From: Aptenodytes patagonicus
Taxonomy: Eukaryota > Chordata > Aves > Sphenisciformes > Spheniscidae
Reading direction: 5' to 3'
DNA length: 64,000 nt
Assembly: GCF_965638725.1 (NCBI RefSeq)
Contig: NC_134949.1
Location: 9,608,951 to 9,672,950 of the forward strand
Shown in pieces: positions 13,301-23,356 of this stretch (the first letter of the stretch is position 1; the number at the start of each line of letters is the position of its first letter). The notes below the pieces were generated by a model, which saw nothing but the letters and a program-made list of their open reading frames with translations, was not told the origin of the DNA and made no database searches. The translations under genes and the position numbers were made by a program.

Positions 13301-15229
13301 GACCAAGTTTTATTATTATTATTTCCTGTTATTTCCTTGTATCAAACAGGATCTGGCAACATTCTTCTGCTATCAGTTAGCATATCTTCCCGAGGGTCAG
13401 TGGGGTCATCCACGCAGTGGTTCTGCTCCTTTCGTTGAGAGAGATCCCAGAAGATATTATTGAGTGATTACTCACCTGTTGGATCAGCTTTTTTGTGTTC
13501 TTGTTGTGTCTTGTCAGCGCTCTTACTTAATGTGTCCACAGAATTTTTGATGGGTTGATTGGGAGTTATGAGGCTGCAGTACCCGCACTGCACCGATGAC
13601 AAGCAGTTTTGTGTTATGGTTTTTTGCCATACTGCTGTTGCAAGAGAGTCAGTTACCAGTTTGTAACGGAGACTGGAGCAGACATGAATTCCCACCTCAA
13701 AGGCAGAGATAAGACAGAGATAACAACTACATGATATATAGATCTTTTCCTTCATCTGTTGTAAGGGTTTCTGTATGATAGAATTTGAAAGCTGACATGT
13801 CAATAAGAACTGCAATGCCCAGTGGATAAGTAGTGACATAAAAAAGTTTTACACATGAAATACTGTAAGAGAAGTTCTTTAAGTGTCTTTTAAAGCTTTG
13901 TCTATTAAATAAATGAAGATACGATTACCTGGGCAATACAGCTACCACAGGTTACAGTACTAATGCAGATACAGGCATCATTAACTTCAGTGAAGGCCAC
14001 ACAGCTCCTCTCAGGGTTGCACACCTTCTTTTGGTCTGCAAGCATAGTCCAATAAAGAAAGAGAGAATTCCTGCTGTGGCTCAGTGTATCGTCATCAGAA
14101 GAAGGAGGCAGTCTTGTAACTTTTAAACCTGGTTCTAAGTTATGGTTATGGCAATTCTTGGACCACCCCAGCTTTAAATTTTCTAAACACTTCATTTTGC
14201 TTTATAGTTATAATGTTTAGAATTTGTTACTGGTGCTAGTAGCTGCAGATCTACTTATTTATATCATGCTCCTGCGTTTACATTTCACTCTATCAGTTAA
14301 ACTTACACCAGTTCACACAATATGTCAGAAGTATTTTGTGTTAGAGTGTTTAGATTTACAGGCTCGATGACTTCATTAGAATTGCTCTGGATCTGCAGTG
14401 GCTGTAGCAAATCAAACTGTGGTTCACAGACTTTACATAGCAGTTCACAATTAATTTGTAGTTCTTTTAATGGGATTCTTTACTGTACATAAAGACTGCA
14501 AATGTACACAACAACCTTATTTTTTCCTTTTCTATTAAGAAAACCTGTCGTCTTCCTCTTTAGGACAGTGTAATTATAGGGATTCTACCCCAGCAATCAA
14601 ATACAGGGTTTGTGTTTGAATCTTCAAATACTCTTTACTTACAGGTTTCCAGGCATGAATTTTTACTTATCTGTCAGCATTTACTTAATTGGAAATTTTA
14701 CTACTGAAACAAACTCAGGTTTGACAGAGATCTGTTGTATTTGCCTTATTAACAGAAAATAAGCAGTAAACCTACCTCGTTTACTCTTCAGAGACCCAGC
14801 ACTGTACTACATGTGGGCTCCACAGCCCTGGGGCATCTGTGTTTGTACTCATCTAAGACTGAATCCTAATATTTGAACATCTTTGTTGCCATCCTTCCAC
14901 CTACTGTTTAAAATCCTTTAGGAAAAAGTCTCTGAAAACACCCCTTGAGGCAAGACTGTATGCCTATTTAATTGAAAAGATGCTGAGGCGAAGAGCTTGA
15001 CTGCCTTGCCTGAGGCCACATGTTCCTCTTGACTTGAAACTGTGTGTACCTTTCCATTACTTGCTTTGCATCAGAACTTGTTGTGTAAGGGTGTAAGGCT
15101 TATGATCCTTATACAGCAATTTGAGAAAAATAAAGTGAGGATTAACCCTGTGAGAACATTAACTTAGGAAAAAAAATTAGTCTCCTGCATATAGAGATAG
15201 ATGAATTTTCCCTTTCTCTTCTATTCTGT
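10331..15229. other. Intergenic DNA, no gene seen
   Basis: Mostly AT-rich sequence. Short open frames at 10864-11232, 13468-13839 and 13905-14195 carry no recognisable domain; the cysteines in the first do not form a spacing I can assign to a zinc-finger family. A short GT repeat is listed separately. Nothing else stands out. Confidence 0.55.
11161..11183. repeat. Short (GT)n tract abutting a CpG palindrome
   Basis: CGTGTGTGTGTGTGT (11161-11175) is followed directly by the palindrome CCGCGCGG (11176-11183), which packs three CpGs into 8 bp in an otherwise CpG-poor region. Alternating purine-pyrimidine sequence of this kind can adopt Z-DNA. No functional claim can be made from sequence alone. 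Confidence 0.6.
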
Positions 15230-15440
15230 TAGGCCTCTTTCCAGTGCAGGCATCTTTCCCGTGCTCAGCAGCCGTTCCCAGCTTTCCCATGCCGGCACCT
15301 CTTGCTGACAGCCAAAGCCTTAACGTCGAGCGGCAGCTCCTGCTCCTGCTTCTGCGCCTTTGCTCCACGGCCCTTCCTTCGGCAGGCAGGGGAAGGAGCC
15401 TGAGGCACCCGCATGGCCCACCCTGCTCGAGAATCAGATT
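15230..15440. promoter_or_regulatory. GC/CpG-richer islet about 3 kb upstream of SEMA3E
   Basis: About 200 bp are clearly richer in G+C than the surrounding DNA and contain several CpGs (around AACGTCGAGCGG, TGCGCC, CACGGCC, TTCGGC and CTCGAG). Open frames exist on both strands (15177-15471), as expected from GC-rich sequence lacking stop codons, and they have no recognisable domain. It could be a distal promoter or enhancer, an unannotated 5' exon, or a fragment of a retroposed GC-rich transcript. It is too short for a classical CpG island. Confidence 0.35.
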
Positions 15441-17639
15441 TCAGACAAAAAAGCTTTGTCCTTGGGCACAAATATGAAAATCAGCTTGTTCGGGTATTTC
15501 TGACTCTACTGGGTCACGCTGTGTTTGTAGGGAGCCAAGGAGCTGTGTAATGGCTGGGGATGTGTGGGGTTAGAAATGCATGTGAGTGCACGTAAGCTCA
15601 AGTTGGCAGGGAATTGCCTTTATTTGTATGTATGTCTTGTTTGAATAGACCTGCTGCACCCTACGTCTTACCTAAATACATAATTAAGCCCATAGTTTCC
15701 AGCAGCTCCCTTGTCCCTTCCACCCCCTAGTTCCCTTTCCCCAACTGGAAAATGAAACCAGAACTTTAAAGTTGGGGAAATTGTTTTGGACTTGTCGCAC
15801 TAACTTTTTAGTACCACCTCAGGATACCTGAAGTCTAACTATTCAGTCTGTTGAACATCTACAATCTTAGCTGCAGCCTGGAAAAATTAATAAATAACAC
15901 CCTACCACAGCTTGGAGAGGAGTTCTAGAGAGAGGCAAGATTTGGGGGTTTGCACTAATGTTTGCTTTATTCACTGAATATGGTTTTAGTTTCCATACTG
16001 TGAGCTCACATTTGGATTTTTGTGTTCTTTTTGAAAATACATACATTAAATTAGAAGGAGTGTTAAGTTTTCCATATCAGGATCCTTCAAAGAAAAAATT
16101 CCATCTGGACTACCTCAGAATCGGAAATGTTTAAATTTTGCAGACTTATGTTAAGAAAGAATGAGTCTTTGAGAATTCTATTTATTGAATCTTTTTTGTT
16201 TTTGAGGAAAAATACAAATATTTCAATAAGAACCCACAGAATCACATCCAAAGACAAATGAAAATTTTCAGAGAGCCTTCACTAACCTCAACAGGCACCA
16301 GATCATGCTCATTTACAGCAGATTTTAATGGTCAAACACAGAACATTTGTGTGCCTCTACTACAGAAATGTGCCAATAATAATAATCCCATCGGATGGAT
16401 GATAAGCTCATCCATGCTGAGGTCAGTGCTTGGAGGTAGAGCCTACATTGCCTTCTCCACTGACAATGTCTGAAGTACACATGCTGAGCTACTGGCAGAC
16501 AGCTGGTACATCAGCATAAAATTCAGCGCAACCTGCAGTTGTGTGCAAGAAATGGAGCAAATAGCTGTGTGATTTAGCTCTTGCTCCTGTGGTTTAACTG
16601 CTGTTGGCACAGTTTCCAGCTGATTTAAAGCAAGCCCAGGTATGTGTACGTGACCTGCTGTTGGAGAACTAACAGGTAGACATGACCTCCTCCCCGCTCC
16701 TGATTATACAGCCGTCAGGAGTCCTTGGGCACTCTCATGATTTACTTCTGTCTTTTCACCAAAGTTGCATTTTTTTTTCTGTCCTAGTAGTTCATATATG
16801 TTATTCTTCTTGAACAGATCTGTCTTCTCCCATCCATGTATCCTGCTATTACAATGATTAGCATTTCACTATATTATTGTCCTGGGTTCTTTTCAATTTG
16901 CTGGCAGACAGAAATTTCTTATTAAATCTTTCTCTCCAGATATCATTATCTTTTGTTGGCTACCAAATTTGTGTGAATGCATTATTGTCAAATGCGTATA
17001 TTAGTTTTCATTTTCCTCTCTTTGTGATTCTTTTTCTGTATAAAACAATGAGAAGTATAAAGACTTAACATGACTTTAATGCTCCATCCCATTAAAAAAA
17101 GTGCAATTGTTAATGACTAAAATGCACCTCACAAAATTCTAAACGATTCTGTGTGTGAGATCTTAACTACAGATTTCTTAATTAATGTATTCCAGACATA
17201 GATCTATAGTCCCGATTTATAAAAATTTAGTTCTTGCCACAGGTATATTTTTAAGCTACAAATGACGTGAAAAAGAGATGAAGTTTTCTGGTATTTGTTC
17301 ATTGCAATATAAGAAGTAGCTGCTTGACACTTGTAAATCCAATGCTGTTTATCATGATATCACAGCTCCCTGCTCAGGCTTTTTTTTTTTTTAAATACTG
17401 CCCAATCCTATAAGCATTTAGTCAGATAAGTAATTTTACTGACCTAAGATTCCAGACTTACAGACATTTAAAATATAATGGGGAGAAGCCACATTAGAAA
17501 AAAGAAAATAATCATGAAAGTTAAACCTTTTCCTTTAAAGTAAGAAAGGATATACAACTGGAATCTTTTTATTCTGATCCACTTAGTAGCACGCTGTTTA
17601 ATGACTCTAAGTGATAATGTACTTAAATAGTTAATTCAA
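15441..17639. other. Proximal intergenic DNA, no gene seen
   Basis: AT-rich sequence between the GC-richer islet and the presumptive promoter. The short open frames at 16258-16473 and 16877-17068 show nothing recognisable. No repeat family is identifiable. Confidence 0.5.
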
Positions 17640-18020
17640 GGGTTAATCCTCCTCTAAAACTGAGCTGGGAACAAAAACTGAAATGACTTTTCAAAAGGGA
17701 GGGATGGGAGGAATTCTGACCCTTCTCCCGATACTTTACGACGTGAAACCGCGAAGCAATTGAGGAATCAGTGCACGGCACGTGGATTAAAACGCTTCCT
17801 AGAAGCAGCTAGTACTGTACATTGCCTCAACCCTCCCTGAACTTTCTCAGTAAATACAGCAGCCTGACAGCCCGGCTTCCCCGCTGGGTGGATCCTGCAA
17901 CTCCAGGAGGGAATGGCACTTCTTGTTTTTAATTAGCAAAGGTGAAAGGTGAATTAAAACTAGCTGTTTGGCAAGTCAGAGCAAGGGGCTGAGTTCTGAA
18001 GAGCACCAAGGAGGAGGGTG

Positions 18021-18072
18021 CTTTTTTTTTTTTTTTTCTTCTTCTTCTTTTCCCCTCCCTCCCTCCTTCTCT
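18021..18072 (+). repeat. 52-nt pure pyrimidine tract
   Basis: The run is uninterrupted C/T: C, 16 T, then CTT repeats, then CCCT/CCTC-type sequence. It ends about 380 bp before the SEMA3E start codon. Polypurine-polypyrimidine tracts are common in vertebrate promoters and can form triplex DNA. Whether it lies in the promoter or the transcribed leader depends on the unknown start site. Confidence 0.75.
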
Positions 18073-18194
18073 GAATGAATTGCCTTGCAGGAGGGACTGA
18101 AAATACAGCTTCTTCCTGAATCCACTGGCAGAGTTACTAAAGAGAGCTCAAGACACAACACTGCAGAGTAACGCCTTGGAATGTCCTCGCACTT

Positions 18195-18200
18195 TATAAA
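18195..18200 (+). promoter_or_regulatory. TATA-like box upstream of SEMA3E
   Basis: TATAAA lies within ACTTTATAAACAATT, 250 bp before the start codon. Position and strand suit a core promoter, but in AT-rich DNA such a hexamer occurs often by chance, so support is weak. Confidence 0.3.
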
Positions 18201-18449
18201 CAATTGTCCAAGGGAGGGAATATTTTTACATGACATTTGCACAGCTTGACAAATGGCTAGCTGAGGCTGTGTGCTTCTCTGATGAACGTTGAATTTCCCA
18301 TAGAGATATCCCACAAACTGACCAAAGAGAGAGATCTAACTGCACTGGGAAAGTAGAAGTGGAACTTGGAGCCTTAAAAAAACCCCACCAAAACAACAAA
18401 CAAACAGCAGCAGTTAAGTGAAGAGCGCAAGAATTTGATCTTGGGCAGG

Positions 18450-18564
18450 ATGGCATCTGCCCAGGACCTTTTAATCCTGGCACTATATGGCTTGTTACTA
18501 GAGTTACCGACTGGATGTCATGCAACAGATACAAGGCAGCCAAGGTTACGTCTGTCACATAAAG
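18450..18564 (+). CDS. SEMA3E: Semaphorin 3E, first coding exon (signal peptide)
   Basis: The exon encodes 38 codons plus one base of the 39th. Semaphorin 3E is a secreted guidance cue that signals mainly through plexin-D1, largely independently of neuropilin, in vascular patterning and axon guidance. Residues 1 to about 25 form a signal peptide: MASAQ, a leucine-rich core (LLILALYGLLLEL), then TGCHA as the likely cleavage site. Mature sequence begins TDTRQPRLRLSHK. From memory, human SEMA3E begins MASAG, continues with a leucine-rich core ending LLELWTGGH, and reaches PRLRLSHK at the same point, so both sequence and length agree. The start was chosen for its strong context (A at -3, G at +4), the human match and an in-frame TAA at 18375-18377. 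The exon ends AAAG|GTAGGT in phase 1, as expected for this gene. The sema, PSI, Ig and basic domains lie on later exons outside the window. Another class-3 semaphorin is the only real alternative. Confidence 0.93.
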
Positions 18565-18570
18565 GTAGGT
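18565..18570 (+). other. 5' splice donor of SEMA3E intron 1
   Basis: GTAGGT follows AAAG, a near-consensus donor. Codon 39 is split after its first base (G), matching the glutamate that follows LSHK in human SEMA3E. Reading on without splicing reaches a stop at 18618 or before, which supports use of this donor. Confidence 0.88.
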
Positions 18571-21500
18571 CAGTGTGTCAGGTTTTTAAAGACTTTATGC
18601 TAATGCAAGTTCATTGACTGAACTGAAAGTATTGCATCGGGGTTAAATTATGGTCCTTTGACAGAGTGAAATATTCCTGTTCAGAAATCTTGTGAACTGT
18701 TTCCTTGTACTAAACTGCACCCATAATTAAATTTACTGAATTCAGGAAGATTTAAGGCACTTAAAGTGATTATTTTAGGCTACTGAAATATTTTTCTATC
18801 TGCAAGTGTGTTAGATTTGCTTGTCATTCTGTCTTAGCCTCCATGCTGTAAGAAGGATGTCTGGTCTCTAATAAGAGAAATGGAGAAGATAACCTGAAAT
18901 TATTGCTGAATAAATATACTTTTATGCATTAAGTAACCCTTAAACAATTAAATGTCTGTTTCACTTTTAGAATTCTATCTATCTACAAATATAGCTAAGG
19001 CAAAAAGACTGAATTCCTGTGCAACCATATGATTCATTTTCTAAACTAGCAAGTGTCATCACACTATAATTAAAATGAATAACTGCCAATGTAAGTCTGC
19101 TTGCAGTTTAACTGAGTTACCCAAAGAAAAAAAAGTACTTATACTCCTTTTTTTTTAAAATTAAGTTTCAGTTTACCTGAAGCCTGAACCATTCCTCCTT
19201 AGCTCTTTCAGAGTATCTCCTTGTTCGGTTCTGGATTCCACGTGATTTAAACTCTTCCCTATGATTTGGTTTTAATCCTGTCTATATATAAAAATACCTG
19301 TGCACAACTATGAGATTTCAGTTCTCTGCAGCACTAATACATTTATAGATTATGTACTTAGAAATATAAGACAGGCAGTTATTGCAGTAGGAGTGAAAAA
19401 ATATGTGTGCAAGATAAATTGATGATTGGCCAATCAGTAATGTTTTGATATTACCTTTTATGCAAAGATGAAAAGAAAATGCCTTTTTGCTGACACAGTT
19501 GGGAATGAGCAAATGCTAATTTACTCAAGAACATTTCTGTGGTTATGAAAGTGATAACTAAGCTGCATCAGTTTGAAGTACATTAGAATGCCTATTTTAA
19601 GTATGGCTGAGATTTAAGGATTAGCATTAGCTACAGCTCCACGTGTAGACAGCTTTAGTCTAAACAAGGTTGAATTGTGTTTTATATAGCAAGCTAAATT
19701 ACCAATTATAAAGAAAGGAGAAGCTGAATAGGATAATTGGTCTGAATGTCTTGCTAGGAAGCTGTAAGAAATGGGGTTTGCTTTTATAGGGCAGTGAAAC
19801 ACATTTTAAAGAAAGAAAGATTTGTCATGGAAAGCCGTCTTATAAGTAAACAATTAATTGCTCTCTACAAAATAAATTATATGATCCCTTTTAATATATA
19901 AACCACTTCTTTTTTAGCCTATGGTTTCAGAGTACAGTAAGAATGAGTGACAAATGCTGATTATATAATCCTTTCACATCTCTTATTGTTGAAAATGTGC
20001 ATTTGAACATTGATTTATTTCTAGGTGTAATTACTAAGGCTATCATTATTATTGATATTTGTTTGCCTGTGATGGGGTAAGGGAGATGAGAACATCACAG
20101 TAAATGAGACAAATAGACCTACTGTTATGTTAGTTCAGGACTCTGGCTTAGCTGCCAGTTTTGGCAAGCTCCCCACTATGGTGCTGCGACTATTAACTGC
20201 TTCTGTGCTCACTTGTAGAAGTAATTGTTTTTCCGCTGGTTGGAATCAGTGTACATTTCACTGCATATTACTTCCATTTTCAGCAGGGAGCCAGTAATTT
20301 GGCCATAACACATCATAACTCTGATATTTTCAAGGAGATTTTAAAACATCCATTTCTCACAGAGGGTCAAACCTCCCCTGCCTGATGTCAGTTCGCTCAG
20401 ATCCAATGACACAGAAAGATCTGTCCCAAGTAAATTCTCTACCATGAACACACACATCACCTTCTTATATTTCACCTTGTACAATACCCTGTCACATTGT
20501 TCACACTTATGAAATGTGACTGATTTTACAAGATGTGTGGCGGTCAACCTGACCACATATCCCAAGTCAAAGGTTAGAAATGGCATACCTGCCTGCACCC
20601 GGGGAACAGCTATTGCAATCCTCCCAGCCAAAAGAATGTAGCGACCGAGCATGAAGACAATGAGTAAATGTCGTTGCTGTATTCACTAATCAAACAGGAA
20701 CAGCAGGAGGGTCCCTCATCTTAATTGTGTTTACTCCAGCGAGAGGCTGTTGAGGGTACCAGCTAGGCACGGGGTAGTTACGAGGAGGCAGTCGTGCACC
20801 CTCTTTGCAAAGCTGCTCCAGCCTGTCCTGTGCGTTGCCATGTGGTACAGACAATGAAGCCCATATGTGTAAATTTTGAGTATGGATTAGTTGTAAATTC
20901 AGTTAAAAATTTCACTGCAAAGACCCTGAAACATGAAAGTAAGCACGCCTGCTCGCTGCCTCCCTTTGTAACCGCGGATGCTGGTGGTTAATTGGGATTC
21001 AGGCCATTGAAGATAGGCTAGTGCTGACTGGTAAGCTAAAAGCTTCTATGATGAGTATGATGAGGTTTATGGACATAAGATATTTTTATTATGGAAGAAG
21101 TATTTAAAACTAGTCTGTTTTAAGATCTTGTTACTTTAAAGAGCCAAGAGAAGGCTTCTACAAATTAGAAACAGAGAGTCTTTGATTTTTATAAATTCAC
21201 AAAATCTTTTTTTTTGCTTTTTCTTTAAAAGTGATGCTCAGTGAAAGTGTAGTGAACTGACAGTGAATGAGAACTTTTTGTTCTCACAGCAAACCAGGCT
21301 TCACCTGCAGCACACACATGCCTCCAAACCCACTGCAACAAGATCAGGTCCTAACCCTTGTGCAGAGAGGTCACCTGATGGATAGGAATACCACAATCCC
21401 CTTGCCAATTAAGAGATATACTGTGCAACCCCTGTTAGACTCTATGGCCATTTACTCAGCTTCAGTGGAAGTTAATGAAAGTCCTGCATTCTTGAACTAC

Positions 21501-22558
21501 CATTAAACCTGTCAAGTTAATGCAAACTGTAATGGTGATTTTTGGTAAGGTAGAGGATGGTCTTCATTCACAGTAAACTCAAACATGAGAATTTTGCCAT
21601 TCCTTTATATAGGATTAGAATCAATCATATAATCACCTAACAGTCATTTTATGGTTCTAACTTCATTTTTAGTAATCTGAACTATATTTATATCCAGGAC
21701 TTGAAGGTGTTTTCCTCAACCCGTCAGCTTGTGTCTATCAGAAAATTTACACTGCAATTAGTACCACTTGTGGCATGTATTAGTGGCATGGTTGCACTAA
21801 AGGTCAGTGTGTGACGATGACCAATGAAGATCTTGCTTGGGGTAACAATGTACTCCAATAGCTTCATGTTGATTTGTAGAGATAAAAATGTATTATTGCT
21901 CACTCCGTATTACAGGGAAATAAAGTTTCTACATTATTAAGTTATAGGTTGACAACTACATTTAAAATTCATTAGCTCATTTTACGTACAGTACAGGCTC
22001 TGCCTAATGAGGTGTTAATGGAAGCCAAGCTTCAGCCCCTATTCTTTATAGTCTGCTGGTTAAATTCTTTCCCAGTATCCCACAGTTTGAGTTCTCGCAA
22101 TGGGAAATATATAATTAAGGTGAAATCAGCACACACTGCATGTTAAAAAGAAACTATTTACATTACAGCCTGAAATGGATTGGGTTTCCAAAGGACAGGA
22201 GGGATATATTTATATAAGCCTAACAGAGCTACACTAGAAGCATGTAGGCCTGAAGAGCCCATGAAGGATGTAATTGTATAATTCAAGCATTACGCATGGT
22301 TTGCAGTGTATTTCTAACTGTTTTTTTTTTTCCCCTTAGTTTGTGAATATGGTAAAAAGCAAACGTAACATAGTATGAAAATGAGACGTTGAGCCCTTCC
22401 AGCGGTCTGTACAACTTTGTTGCTTCAATGGGATCTGGTATAGTCGGTTATGTGCAGAGATTTGCAGATCTTGAGGGATCTGTTTTCTGTTTTACCCATT
22501 TACATTGCTCTTGAGTGACTTGAGGGATTTTGGCATCACCTGATCTCAGGTTGTGTAC

Positions 22559-22584
22559 GCACTGGACACTATGCACTGGACACT
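22559..22584. repeat. Tandem 12-bp duplication
   Basis: GCACTGGACACT occurs twice, separated by AT (22559-22570 and 22573-22584). It is perfect but has only two units and is probably replication slippage. Confidence 0.7.
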
Positions 22585-23274
22585 GTTCTTGTCTGGAAAA
22601 GGTATGGTTAAGTAGAAGTTGTGCCTGCCTTATCCATCCAAATATCTCCCTTTTACCTGCTGTGGGAACTGCTTGCTACTTTCCATAGTAGAGTCAAGCT
22701 GCAGCAGGCAGAAGGAGAAGACTGAACTGAGAAGGAAATAATCTGGATTAGAAAATTTATTCTCCAAGCATAGATATTTCAAACAATAGCAGCAGACGAC
22801 TAAGGAAGGGAGAGCTGAAATGTTGCAGAAGAAAAGTAATACTCTCCATGTTCATATACAGATGTTAATATGCAGAATGTGTAATATAAAACATTTAATG
22901 TATAAGAATTTAGGTTTGTTAGGGCTGGCTAATCATCTTTGAGGGCTGCTGATGTCTGTTACAGCAGGAAAAATGTTTCATTGCCATTTGCAGGAGCCAG
23001 GCTTTCAGCACACCTACTTTAACTTTCTTGATAATTGTAATTTAGAATTCATTTTAATTAACACTAATAGTTTCATCATGCTTATCTATAATATCTTACT
23101 GTGTCTGTTCTCTAGCTAGGTGGCAGCAAAATTTACTCAGGGACTAATGGCTAAATTGAATAACAAAAATGCAGGGAATTTTTAGACAGGCATTTGTGAA
23201 TTCTGAAGTAGGTAAACATATTTAATCCAAGTATAGTATTTTAATTAGTAATCACCTGGCCTCATAAATTAATG

Positions 23275-23356
23275 AAGCCATTAATAATGGCTAATTAATG
23301 ACTAGCCACATAACCCATAACTGAATCATGACTGATTCAATTTCATGCATGAAAAT
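23275..23356. promoter_or_regulatory. Palindrome and homeodomain-motif cluster (candidate enhancer)
   Basis: Within about 80 bp lie AGCCATTAATAATGGCT (an inverted repeat with a 3-bp centre), CTAATTAATGACTAG, TGAATCATGACTGATTCA (7-bp arms, 4-bp loop) and the perfect palindrome TTTCATGCATGAAA. The preceding 250 bp also hold TTAATTAAC and TTAATTAG cores. Such density resembles conserved developmental enhancers bound by homeodomain factors, but AT-rich composition alone could produce part of it. Function is inference. Confidence 0.3.

Larger units (their letters stand above)
17640..18449 (+). promoter_or_regulatory. Presumptive SEMA3E promoter and 5'UTR
   Basis: The roughly 800 bp before the start codon differ from the AT-rich flank. 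They contain a G-rich patch (GGGAGGGATGGGAGG near 17697), a canonical E-box CACGTG (17779-17784), a 52-nt pyrimidine run (18021-18072) and a TATA-like TATAAA (18195-18200). If that box were used, transcription would begin near 18225 and leave a 5'UTR of about 225 nt. The real start site cannot be read from sequence, and an upstream start or an extra noncoding exon is possible. The reading frame of the start codon is closed upstream by TAA at 18375-18377, so this DNA is untranslated in that frame. Confidence 0.5.

Noticed and set aside
20341..20652. A 103-codon minus-strand open frame with a few clustered cysteines
   Set aside because: Cysteine spacing does not fit a zinc-finger class I can name, and nothing else supports coding. 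It lies antisense in SEMA3E intron 1.
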